Part shown: positions 1 to 8,582 of the stretch, in pieces
Layout: each line of letters opens with the position of its first letter
Numbering within the stretch: position 1 is the first letter of the stretch
Source of the DNA: Bacteroidales bacterium
GTDB lineage: Bacteria > Bacteroidota > Bacteroidia > Bacteroidales > VadinHA17
DNA: 45,333 nucleotides
NCBI GenBank assembly: GCA_021163295.1
Contig: JAGGXD010000122.1
Span: 1-45,333 of the forward strand
Reading direction: 5' to 3'
Made by a program: the position numbers and the translations under genes
Notes under the pieces: generated by a model
The model's input: the letters and a program-made list of their open reading frames with translations, nothing else
Told to the model about the DNA's origin: nothing
The model's database searches: none

Positions 1-671
1 TAAGCCCAACAAATGAATTACAGATATTATCTATTTCAAATGACACAATTTATCTTTCAAGCGGGGGTGAAGTATATTTAGGAGGATACCTTGATAATAC
101 TGATCAACAGGGCCTTAACCTTGTTGGAAATTCACTTTCAATTGACAACGGGAATACCGTTGAACTTAATTATAATGACACAAGCCCAACAAATGAATTA
201 ATTACCGGCGCTATTCTGAATGGTACTGATTTAGAGATAACTGATGAAGGCGGAACTACAACTGTTCCTTTGAGCAGCCTGGAGAATATTCCATTGATTG
301 GGTTTAGGGCCAAAAAGACGAAAATAGTTCCTGTGCCTACTGCAACAGATACAACTTTTCTTTTCAATGATGTTGTTGAATATAATGACGGAGGAGGCTA
401 TGATCCTCTAACAGGTATTTTTACTGCACCGTCTGATGGTGTTTATGTATTTCATGTCAATTATGATGCTGACGGAAGTGCACAAAAGCTTTATATATAC
501 ATGAATGAAGTGTTGTATGAAACTTTGAATGATGATATTGGCTCTCCAGATATGGTGTCTTCAGCCATTTTAATAAAACTTCTTTCAGATCAAACTGTTC
601 GAATTGTGCTATATACTGGTATTCCAAACAGTAGTGGCACAGGATCTTTCAGCGGCTTCCGTATTCACTAA
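1..671 (+). CDS. C-terminal part of a secreted/adhesin-like protein: ~60-aa repeat stalk plus terminal C1q/TNF-like domain (5' end outside window)
   Basis: Frame starting at nt 3 is open from the window edge (SPTNELQILSISNDTIYLSSGGEVYL...DTSPTNELITGAILNGTDLEITDEGG...) and continues into the listed ORF 270..671; GGGYDPLTGIFTAPSDGVYVFHV and the terminal SGTGSFSGFRIH are C1q-like motifs. Confidence 0.75.
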   Translation, partial: SPTNELQILSISNDTIYLSSGGEVYLGGYLDNTDQQGLNLVGNSLSIDNGNTVELNYNDTSPTNELITGAILNGTDLEITDEGGTTTVPLSSLENIPLIGFRAKKTKIVPVPTATDTTFLFNDVVEYNDGGGYDPLTGIFTAPSDGVYVFHVNYDADGSAQKLYIYMNEVLYETLNDDIGSPDMVSSAILIKLLSDQTVRIVLYTGIPNSSGTGSFSGFRIH

Positions 672-691
672 TTCATTTTCTTTTTTTTCTT

Positions 692-735
692 CTTCACCTT
701 ATCACCCCATCACCCCATTTCCTCATCACCTCTTC
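692..735. repeat. Octamer short tandem repeat ATCACCCC/ATCACCTC just downstream of the C1q gene stop
   Basis: cttcacctt-atcacccc-atcacccc-atttcctc-atcacctc read directly. Confidence 0.6.
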
Positions 736-1139
736 TATATCTTTCTGTTGATTATTTTCAGATACAAAGTAACAGTGACCACCCCTGTTATAACACCCAG
801 GAAATTGGATAACATATCTATGGGATTGAAAGTCCTGCCGATGATGATCTTCTGATGAAATTCGTCAATAAATCCAGTTGCCATTCCGATAAGAAGAGTT
901 AGCAATACAATAGTGATGGTGGGATTCAGATTAATTTTAATTCTCCAGATTAGAAAAAAACAAACTAACATGAAATATTCAATAAAATGGATGGCATAAT
1001 CTATCCTGATAGTTGATTCGTCAATATTTAACTTCAAATCAGGTAAATTTGGGGTAGAGGAAATTACCAGAATAAAGAGCAGCCAGAGCCAGAAAAATAC
1101 TTTAAAAAAGGGCTTAAACCTGATTAATAGTTTGTACAT
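735..1139 (-). CDS. VanZ-like family membrane protein
   Basis: 134 aa, multiple TM segments, ISSTPNLPDLKL...DYAIHFIEYFMLVCFFLIWR and GFIDEFHQ...R.FNPIDMLSNFLGVITG typical of VanZ-like proteins. Confidence 0.85.
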   Translation of the reverse strand: MYKLLIRFKPFFKVFFWLWLLFILVISSTPNLPDLKLNIDESTIRIDYAIHFIEYFMLVCFFLIWRIKINLNPTITIVLLTLLIGMATGFIDEFHQKIIIGRTFNPIDMLSNFLGVITGVVTVTLYLKIINRKI

Positions 1140-1162
1140 GGATGCAGATATTTACTTTCAAC

Positions 1163-3712
1163 TTATTGCAGATCCGAGAGGGGACGGATAAATGCGTCTT
1201 TATAGCCTTTTATCACAATTGTTTTTAAAGCCTTTTTTGCTGCAGTAAAACCTTTATATTCCCCGACTGTATAACGGTAAAATTTACTGTTTCTATGGAA
1301 TACCCTAACATCTTTAACTCCTTTGAATGCCTTAGGATGTGGAGGTTTTAGGAGTGCATATATCTGGATTGTATAGATTGGTATTCCTTCAATCTCAATC
1401 ATTCTTCCTAAAAAATTGCTTTTCCTGTTTTCCACACTAAGAATTTCAGACAATTCCACATCGTCAACAATTCTTGCTTCTGAGAATCCGGCATCGTAAA
1501 GTTTTCCTAATAACTTTATTGCCCTGGTTTTTTGAATGAAGCTACCAAGTGTATAATAAAATTCACCGTTAGCTGTATCGATCTGGATATAGTTCAATTC
1601 TTTAATATTGTATTTGAAGAAATAATCATCAGGTAATTTTTTACTGACTTTAACAACAAGAATAGTGTGCTTAAGTTCTTTGCCAAATTTAAGATATTCA
1701 GGTACGTAAACCTCCGTATTAAATACCAGGTTCGTATCTGAACTTAATAATCTGATATCAACCCGTCGATTATATTTTCTGCCTTCCGGCAAATCGGTTC
1801 CATCAGGTTTTTTATTTAGTGCAACAGCTTTTATTTCCCCAACCCCACGGGCTTTAAACTTTGACTTAGGTATTCCACGTGAATAAAGATAATCGACAAC
1901 GGAGATGGCTCTTTTTCTGGAAAGTGCAAGGTTGTAATTATTGCTTCCTATTGCGTCCGTATTTCCAATTATCTCGAATTCAATGGAAGGATATTGCTTC
2001 ATTACAGATGCCAGTCTTTCCAGTTCTGTTATTGCTGTGCCGGTAAGGTTATATTTGTCGAAATCGAACAGGATGGGACGACTTGTGAACACCTCCCCTG
2101 AGGCAACTGCTTCAAGATTAAGGTGAACAATAAATGAAATAGTTTCTTGTCTGATCTCGTCAGGAATAGTAATGTTTTCCTGTTTTGTTTGATAATTATC
2201 GCCGGATATCAGCAATTCATATGATCCTGAAGGTAGCTTAACGTTGAATTCACGTGTTTGAAGGTCGGGTAAAAGAGTTTTAATTGTTTTATGATGAAGG
2301 GAATCTTTGATTATAACAAGGAAGGAGGAATCAAGTTCCTGTCTGCCGTCTCCCAGTTCAATAGTCCCTGATAAAGTAGCTTCAGTCAGTTTAATTTCAT
2401 CAGTGAATATTATCCTGTAAATATTTTGGCCTGCCAACCATCCTCCTCCTGAAAACTGTGATAAATATACAGTATCGCCTTTTCCGACCGGTACTAAAAA
2501 CATGTCATTGTCAGTTGAGTTAATTGGATAACCGATATTTACCGGTGTTGTCCAACGATTGCCGGCAGTTTTTTCAGAATAAAAAAGATCAAATCCTCCT
2601 ATATTAAAGTGTCCTTGTGAGCTGAAATAAAGCTTCCTGTCGTCTTCTGAAATGAACGGATTGTCTTCCAGCAAAGGGGTGTTTATTTTATTCCCAAGGT
2701 TTTTTGGTTCGCCCCATTTACCATCAGACATTAATTTTGATTGGTATATATCTAATCCGCCGAAACCGCCCTGCTTGTTACTGGAAAAATAGAGTGTTTT
2801 CCCGTCTTTTGAAAGAGAGCAGTTAGACTCCCAGTATTTTGTATTAATATTCTTGCCAAGACTTTCAATTTCAGTCCATTTGCCGTTTCTGTAATGACTT
2901 GAAAACAGGTCAGCCATGCCTCTGTTTTCCTTAAACAGGAACAAAGTTGTTCCATCATAAGAGAGGGAAGAGGTCTGGCAGTCTTCTCCGGCTTCAATCT
3001 CATCGGTAATATCTATTGGATCTGACCATTGTCCTTTTTCTTTTACGGAATACATGATCCGGAAGTTTGAGCCGAGCTTTGCAGTGTAGGCAAGCACTTT
3101 ACGGTTCCCTGATACAGCGGGATTTACATTTACCTGAAAACGGTTTATATTATCCCCAAGATCTTCAATTCTAAAAAGAACGGGAGTATTCATAAGTTTT
3201 CTTGCACTGTTACAACTGCTGATCTCCTGGTTAATAAAATCCATTTCATAAAATTCAGTTTCATCCAATGCTTGCCTAAACTTATTATAGTACAGAATTG
3301 CATCATCGAGCCGGAAAGCAATATGATATGCATTTCCCAGATAAAATAATGCGTCTTTAGGGGCTTTTCTTTCTTTGTAGCTGTAGGAGTAATTATTTGA
3401 TATGTTTTGTACGGCTTTTTCAAGATAGGGAATAGCTGAAGTTTTTCTGCCTGGAATGTTGAGATAACAAACTCCTATTTTGTACTGGATGTTTGAATTG
3501 TCCGGGTCCATTTGTTCAAGCATAAGATACATCGGCAAGGCAATATCGTGAGCGTTACCGTAAATCAGAATCGCTTCTGCTTCTTTAAATATCTTTTTAA
3601 AATTCGGGTCTTGTTGTGCAAGTATTGTGTTGAATGTTGAAAGAGCAGTAAAAAGGGAGAGAAAGACTATCTTTTGGATAGGGTTCCAATTATTTTTTTT
3701 TATTGATTTCAA
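1163..3712 (-). CDS. OmpA-family envelope protein with N-terminal TPR-like region, PD40 beta-propeller repeats, OmpA C-like domain and C-terminal SPOR-like tail
   Basis: LSKDGKTLYFSSNKQGGFGGLDIY and ISEDDRKLYFSSQGHFNIGGFDLFYSE (PD40); ILFDFDKYNLTGTAITELERLASVMKQYPSIEFEIIGNTDAIGSNNYNLALSRKRA (OmpA_C). Confidence 0.85.
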   Translation of the reverse strand: MKSIKKNNWNPIQKIVFLSLFTALSTFNTILAQQDPNFKKIFKEAEAILIYGNAHDIALPMYLMLEQMDPDNSNIQYKIGVCYLNIPGRKTSAIPYLEKAVQNISNNYSYSYKERKAPKDALFYLGNAYHIAFRLDDAILYYNKFRQALDETEFYEMDFINQEISSCNSARKLMNTPVLFRIEDLGDNINRFQVNVNPAVSGNRKVLAYTAKLGSNFRIMYSVKEKGQWSDPIDITDEIEAGEDCQTSSLSYDGTTLFLFKENRGMADLFSSHYRNGKWTEIESLGKNINTKYWESNCSLSKDGKTLYFSSNKQGGFGGLDIYQSKLMSDGKWGEPKNLGNKINTPLLEDNPFISEDDRKLYFSSQGHFNIGGFDLFYSEKTAGNRWTTPVNIGYPINSTDNDMFLVPVGKGDTVYLSQFSGGGWLAGQNIYRIIFTDEIKLTEATLSGTIELGDGRQELDSSFLVIIKDSLHHKTIKTLLPDLQTREFNVKLPSGSYELLISGDNYQTKQENITIPDEIRQETISFIVHLNLEAVASGEVFTSRPILFDFDKYNLTGTAITELERLASVMKQYPSIEFEIIGNTDAIGSNNYNLALSRKRAISVVDYLYSRGIPKSKFKARGVGEIKAVALNKKPDGTDLPEGRKYNRRVDIRLLSSDTNLVFNTEVYVPEYLKFGKELKHTILVVKVSKKLPDDYFFKYNIKELNYIQIDTANGEFYYTLGSFIQKTRAIKLLGKLYDAGFSEARIVDDVELSEILSVENRKSNFLGRMIEIEGIPIYTIQIYALLKPPHPKAFKGVKDVRVFHRNSKFYRYTVGEYKGFTAAKKALKTIVIKGYKDAFIRPLSDLQ

Positions 3713-3828
3713 ACCGGGTTTTTCCCTTAAGTAATTGATAACAGGAGTTTTCCAGTAGTATGGAATAACTATTATATTTTTATTAGGATAAAGATATAAA
3801 AAATTGCGAATTGTGATTGTATCTTTAA

Positions 3829-5775
3829 TCAGGATATATTTAAAATACCCGGAAGTGAGATGGAAAAAGTAGTTCCTGTTTTCAGTTCGCTTTTTACAAT
3901 AATAGTACCTTTATTCAGATGTACCAGATCCTGGCAAAGGCGTAAACCTAATCCTGTACCTTTCTCATTGGCAGTACCCATCATTGATTCCAGTTTATCA
4001 CTGTCAAAAAGATTTTTAATTTTATTTTTAGGAATTCCAATACCTGTATCTTTAACTGAGATAAGAGTCATGTTTTTCATATCAGGATGAGGGGAGGTTG
4101 TAACACTAATCATTCCACTTTTATGTGTGAATTTTAAAGCATTGGAAACCAGGTTACGGATAACGATCGTAATAAGTTCTTTGTCACAAAAAGCATATTT
4201 CTTACCATCCGGTATATATTTCAGTTTAATAGATTTTTGCCTTGCCATTTCATTAAAGACATTAAAAACGTTGGATACGATATCGGAAATATCGCAGGAA
4301 TCAGGATTATAACGGATCTGGTTGCTTTGACTTCGTCCCCAGTACAACAAATTATCAATCAATTCTCCGGCAGATTTTGCCAATTCATGGGCAGCTATAC
4401 GGAATTCCGTATTATCTTTTTCAAGCGAGTCTGCTTTAAGGAATTCAGTTATTTGAATAAGACTTGCAACCGGACTTCTTAGATCGTGAGCAATAATAGA
4501 AAATACTCTGTTCTTAAAATCTAATGCTTCCTGCAACCTTTCATTTTCCTTATAAGCAAGTATCCATTTACGTATAAGCATTATTGACTGGAGAAAAACA
4601 AATATCTGAATAGCGAAATGGTTAGTATATTCTTTAAACAGGGCAGTCTCTGAGTTAGCAAGAAGTATGTCATTTACTAATGCAGCCAGCAGGATAACAA
4701 GTCCTGAGAAGTAGATTATATCTGCTTTATGTCCCCTGATTGAATTCCTTCCGCTTGCATAAAAGTAATACAGTAAGAATGCTACTATAGCAGGCTGAAA
4801 ATAAAACATTGAGTACGAAAATACTTCAACCTTAAGAAAAAGAATAGCCAGTAAAAGAATGGTGGAAAATAAAGTATTCAGTCGCGTAAGCTGATACAAT
4901 ATTTTTGACGGGTATAATGAGTATAAATACCACATACCAAACAGAAGTGCAAAAAAACTTCCTAAATATTCAAACCGTATCATCCATTCCCATGAGATAT
5001 CGGTAAGAAGCAATACCGTGTAAGTATTTGTGCACATAAGTCGAAAAAAAATACCGGCCAGTGCTAATGATAAAAACAGGGGGGTTTTATCAGCTCTGAA
5101 GAATATAAAAAAGAAGAAAAAAAACAGGGAGAAAGAGAGTAAAACACCCATGGATATTATACTGATCAGTTCATAGCGGTTCTCGAATCGTGTTAACTTT
5201 TCCGGATGCCCTATTCTCATTGATTTCCAGAATCCTCCACGCCTGTGCTGGTAATTGGATACTAAAACAGTGATCTGTAAAGTATCATTTACCGGAGTAT
5301 AACTTACCTTAAAGGGGGAATAACCTGCTTCACTGTCCTGTTTTGAAGTACCTGGTGTTCCATTGCCCCCGGCATAAAAATAATCCAGGTACAGATCAAA
5401 AGCAGCATCAAACACAGGGACATCAAACATAATTTCTTCTCTGAAGTTGCGTGGCAGCAGAATTTTTAGTCTGTAAGTAGCGTACCCCTGACTCTCAATA
5501 TCACAATTACCAGGATCATAACTTGTCCAGTAAGATGGAACTTTTCCGTAACAATCCGGTGTTGGCTGTATGTCAGAATCAAAATCAACAGGATAAAGAA
5601 ACTTATTCCAGTAAAATTCCCATTCACCATCCAGATTAATAACGGTGCTCTGGTCAAACTCAAGTTCCCGTAGATCGAGTATCCCCTTTTCTGAAACCAA
5701 CCTGTTATCGCTGTTAGCAAAAACGGCTGGAGTAAGTAATAATAAAAATGTTATTATACGAAAGGAATAGCTCAT
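3829..5775 (-). CDS. Sensor histidine kinase with 7TM-DISM type sensor region
   Basis: Signal peptide, extracellular beta domain, ~7 TM helices, then FSIIAHDLRSPVASLIQ (HisKA), NLVSNALKFTHKSG, VKDTGIGIPKNKIKNLFD, GTGLGLRLCQDLV (HATPase). Confidence 0.9.
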   Translation of the reverse strand: MSYSFRIITFLLLLTPAVFANSDNRLVSEKGILDLRELEFDQSTVINLDGEWEFYWNKFLYPVDFDSDIQPTPDCYGKVPSYWTSYDPGNCDIESQGYATYRLKILLPRNFREEIMFDVPVFDAAFDLYLDYFYAGGNGTPGTSKQDSEAGYSPFKVSYTPVNDTLQITVLVSNYQHRRGGFWKSMRIGHPEKLTRFENRYELISIISMGVLLSFSLFFFFFFIFFRADKTPLFLSLALAGIFFRLMCTNTYTVLLLTDISWEWMIRFEYLGSFFALLFGMWYLYSLYPSKILYQLTRLNTLFSTILLLAILFLKVEVFSYSMFYFQPAIVAFLLYYFYASGRNSIRGHKADIIYFSGLVILLAALVNDILLANSETALFKEYTNHFAIQIFVFLQSIMLIRKWILAYKENERLQEALDFKNRVFSIIAHDLRSPVASLIQITEFLKADSLEKDNTEFRIAAHELAKSAGELIDNLLYWGRSQSNQIRYNPDSCDISDIVSNVFNVFNEMARQKSIKLKYIPDGKKYAFCDKELITIVIRNLVSNALKFTHKSGMISVTTSPHPDMKNMTLISVKDTGIGIPKNKIKNLFDSDKLESMMGTANEKGTGLGLRLCQDLVHLNKGTIIVKSELKTGTTFSISLPGILNIS

Positions 5776-5923
5776 AATGTTCAGGGATTCACGATAAATG
5801 TAATAAGAACAAACTTACGAAATTATTATCTTTTTTCACCACTCATTCCGTCAGGCAAGCTTGGGGCTGTCTAAGCGGGGGCAAGATTGCTCATCCCGAT
5901 TGGATCGGGATTCGCGGAAATAA

Positions 5924-5955
5924 AAAAATCCCGACACTATCGTGTCAGGTTTTTT
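5924..5955. terminator. Probable bidirectional Rho-independent terminator 3' of the tRNA
   Basis: aaaaatCCCGACACtatcGTGTCAGGttttt: 8-bp stem 5930-5937/5942-5949, tetraloop, A-run on one side and T-run on the other. Confidence 0.75.
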
Positions 5956-5960
5956 CGTTG

Positions 5961-6032
<72 letters not shown>

Positions 6033-6212
6033 CTATATTTTAAGGTGCAAATGTACGGTATGATTTCTGTTTCTCAAAATATATCTGTATTTTTTTAAGT
6101 CGGAATCTTCAGTAATTTACGCATTCGCCAGCCGGTGAATTGCTAATTTTCGGGATTGGCAGTCGGCAATCTTCAGACCGGTCTATATATTTATCTTAAG
6201 GATTTTCTTATC

Positions 6213-6386
6213 TGACTGTGGACTGCCGACTGTGGATTGCCGACTGTGGACTGCTGACTGTGGATTGCCGACTGTGGACTGCCGACTGTGGATTGCCGAC
6301 TGTGGACTGCCGACTGTGGACTGCCAACTGTGGACTGCTGACTGTGGACTGCTGATTGTGGACTGCTGACTGTGGATTGCCGACTG
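6213..6386. repeat. Heptamer/14-mer tandem array (GACTGTG-GACTGCC), 12 full 14-bp units plus a partial unit
   Basis: 12 consecutive units [c/t][g/a]a[c/t]tgtgga[c/t]tgc read directly; each unit is two related heptamers. Confidence 0.95.
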
Positions 6387-6429
6387 ATTAGTTATCAATA
6401 ATCCCATCTGCCTGTAATATTTTACCATA

Positions 6430-6445
6430 TATCTTTGTATCTTTG
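6430..6445 (+). promoter_or_regulatory. Two abutting Bacteroidota -7-like boxes (TAnnTTTG) upstream of the M23 peptidase gene
   Basis: TATCTTTGTATCTTTGcacc; matches the Bacteroidota -7 consensus TAnnTTTG; no clear -33 TTTG identified. Confidence 0.4.
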
Positions 6446-6473
6446 CACCGTTTTTATCGGGAAATTTTAAAGA

Positions 6474-7337
6474 ATGTCATTGAACAAAGAAAAAAGCTCC
6501 TGGAAACACAGATTCAGGATAACAATTTATAATGACCATACTTTTGAGGAGATATGGCAGACGAGACTTACAAAATTAGGTACTTTTAGCCTGATAGGTG
6601 CTGTTATTATATCTCTTATAGTCCTAACAGCCACATTGATAGCCTTTACAAATCTTAGGGAATTTATTCCGGGTTATCCTGATGGAAATATGAAGAGAAA
6701 TATTATTATGACGGCTTACAGGCTTGATTCGCTTGAAAATGAACTTCATATAAGGGACCAGTATTTTAGTAATATTAACGCTATTATTTCTGGTAAGGAA
6801 CCGGTTGATTTTCAAAGTTTGCAGGATACTTCAAAGAGCTATGATAATATTACTTTTAATAAATCTGTCGAAGATTCACTGCTGCGTATCCAGATAGAAC
6901 AGGAAGAACAATATAATCTCTCCACTTCTGAGTATGAAGAGAATAATAAGGGGAGTAAAATAATCAATCAGCATTTTTTTACTCCTCTGAAAGGAGTAGT
7001 ATCAAGCAAATTTAATCCGGTTGATAATCATTTCGGGACTGATATAGTTGCAGAGCCAAAGACTCTTGTGTCAGCTGTCCTTGACGGGACTGTGATTATG
7101 GCCGGATGGACACTTGAGACTGGATATGTTATAGAAATACAGCATGATAACAGCATTATCTCAATTTATAAACATAATGCGGAATTATTGAAAGATATTG
7201 GAACGGTTGTTAGTGCAGGCGAAACTATTTCGATTATTGGAAATTCAGGCGAGTTGTATACTTCCGGACCGCATTTGCATTTTGAACTCTGGCATAATGG
7301 CATACCCATTGACCCGGAGAAATATATAATTTTTTGA
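6474..7337 (+). CDS. M23 family metallopeptidase (LytM-like), single N-terminal TM
   Basis: FFTPLKGVVSSKFNPVDNHFGTDIVAEPKTLVSAVLDGTVIMAGW...GPHLHFELWHNGIPIDPEKYI. Confidence 0.92.
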   Translation: MSLNKEKSSWKHRFRITIYNDHTFEEIWQTRLTKLGTFSLIGAVIISLIVLTATLIAFTNLREFIPGYPDGNMKRNIIMTAYRLDSLENELHIRDQYFSNINAIISGKEPVDFQSLQDTSKSYDNITFNKSVEDSLLRIQIEQEEQYNLSTSEYEENNKGSKIINQHFFTPLKGVVSSKFNPVDNHFGTDIVAEPKTLVSAVLDGTVIMAGWTLETGYVIEIQHDNSIISIYKHNAELLKDIGTVVSAGETISIIGNSGELYTSGPHLHFELWHNGIPIDPEKYIIF

Positions 7338-7344
7338 AAAGAGC

Positions 7345-7383
7345 AACCTCAAACCTCAAACCTCAAACCTCAAACCTCAAACC
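7345..7383. repeat. Heptamer tandem repeat (AACCTCA)5-AACC between the M23 gene and dxr
   Basis: Five exact copies of aacctca followed by aacc. Confidence 0.95.
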
Positions 7384-7397
7384 AGATAACCAGTAAG

Positions 7398-8555
7398 ATG
7401 CCAAAAGGTATTGCCATATTAGGATCAACAGGATCAATAGGGACTCAGACCCTTCAGGTAATTGCTGCTCACCAGGAGAAATTTATTGTTGAGGTTTTGA
7501 CGGCAAACAAAAATGCAGATCTGTTAATAAAGCAGGCAATGGAGTTTCATCCTAATGCTGTTGTCATTGGTAATGAATCGGACTATGAATACGTTACTGA
7601 GGCCCTCAGGAATTATCCGGTGAAGGTTTTTGCAGGCAGAGATGCTATATGTCAGGTGGTTCAAATGGAGTCGGTTGATTTAGTATTAACTGCTGTGGTT
7701 GGTTATTCGGGATTAAAACCAACTATCAGCGCTATTAATGCAGGGAAGGATCTGGCTCTGGCTAATAAGGAGACACTTGTTGTAGCCGGCGAGCTAATTA
7801 TCCGGATGATTCTGGAAAAAGGAGTGCAGGTAATTCCGGTTGATTCCGAACATTCTGCTATTTTTCAGTGTCTGGCAGGCGAGACAAATAACAAAATTGA
7901 AAAGATATATCTTACTGCTTCCGGCGGACCCTTCAGAAATTATTCTATTGAGGATTTGAAAAATGTTACTGTTAAAGAAACATTAAACCATCCTATCTGG
8001 GATATGGGGAAAAAGATATCGGTTGATTCTGCATCAATGATGAATAAAGGGCTTGAAGCTATTGAAGCTACATGGCTTTTTGGTGTTGATCCGGAGCAGA
8101 TAGAAATTTTGATTCATCCGCAATCAGTGATCCATTCGCTTGTTCAGTTTTGTGACGGATCTATAAAGGCACAAATGGGAAGGCCCAACATGAAACTTCC
8201 TATTCTGTATGCTCTTGGCTATCCTAAAAGAGTGGAATCAGACTTTCCACGATTCAATTTTACTGATTATCCAAAACTAACATTTGAGCAGGCAGATATA
8301 AAAAAATTTCGTAATCTTGCACTTTCTTTTGAAGCAATGCACAGAGGGGGTAATATCCCCTGTGCTTTAAACGCTGCAAATGAAGCTGTTGTTCATGCAT
8401 TCCTTCATGAAAAAGTTGGGTTTATGGAAATGCCGGATATAATTGAAAAGGTCATGAACACCATTTCATTTATTAAGAAACCGGGAATTGAAGATCTGGA
8501 AGAGACAAATCTTGAAAGCCAAAGGCTTGCGGAAGAACACATAAAAAAATACTAA
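7398..8555 (+). CDS. dxr: 1-deoxy-D-xylulose 5-phosphate reductoisomerase
   Basis: GIAILGSTGSIGTQTLQV, ALANKETLVVAGE, PVDSEHSAIFQCL, LTASGGPFR, NHPIWDMGKKISVDSASMMNKGLEAIEA. Confidence 0.98.
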   Translation: MPKGIAILGSTGSIGTQTLQVIAAHQEKFIVEVLTANKNADLLIKQAMEFHPNAVVIGNESDYEYVTEALRNYPVKVFAGRDAICQVVQMESVDLVLTAVVGYSGLKPTISAINAGKDLALANKETLVVAGELIIRMILEKGVQVIPVDSEHSAIFQCLAGETNNKIEKIYLTASGGPFRNYSIEDLKNVTVKETLNHPIWDMGKKISVDSASMMNKGLEAIEATWLFGVDPEQIEILIHPQSVIHSLVQFCDGSIKAQMGRPNMKLPILYALGYPKRVESDFPRFNFTDYPKLTFEQADIKKFRNLALSFEAMHRGGNIPCALNAANEAVVHAFLHEKVGFMEMPDIIEKVMNTISFIKKPGIEDLEETNLESQRLAEEHIKKY

Positions 8556-8582
8556 TAGATATTAAAATAGTAATTTAAACGG

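Noticed and set aside
170-367. ORF 65 aa on minus strand
   Set aside because: Antisense to the C1q protein coding frame
604-855. ORF 83 aa on plus strand
   Set aside because: Overlaps the C1q gene end, a repeat tract and the antisense of vanZ; low-complexity F/S/T composition
6213-6386. Possible CRISPR array
   Set aside because: Units are 14 bp, contiguous, without unique spacers and without cas genes nearby
6183-6428. ORF 81 aa on minus strand, Ser/Gln/His repeat protein (QSTVGSPQSAVHSRQ)
   Set aside because: Pure translation of the 14-bp tandem array; no independent coding evidence
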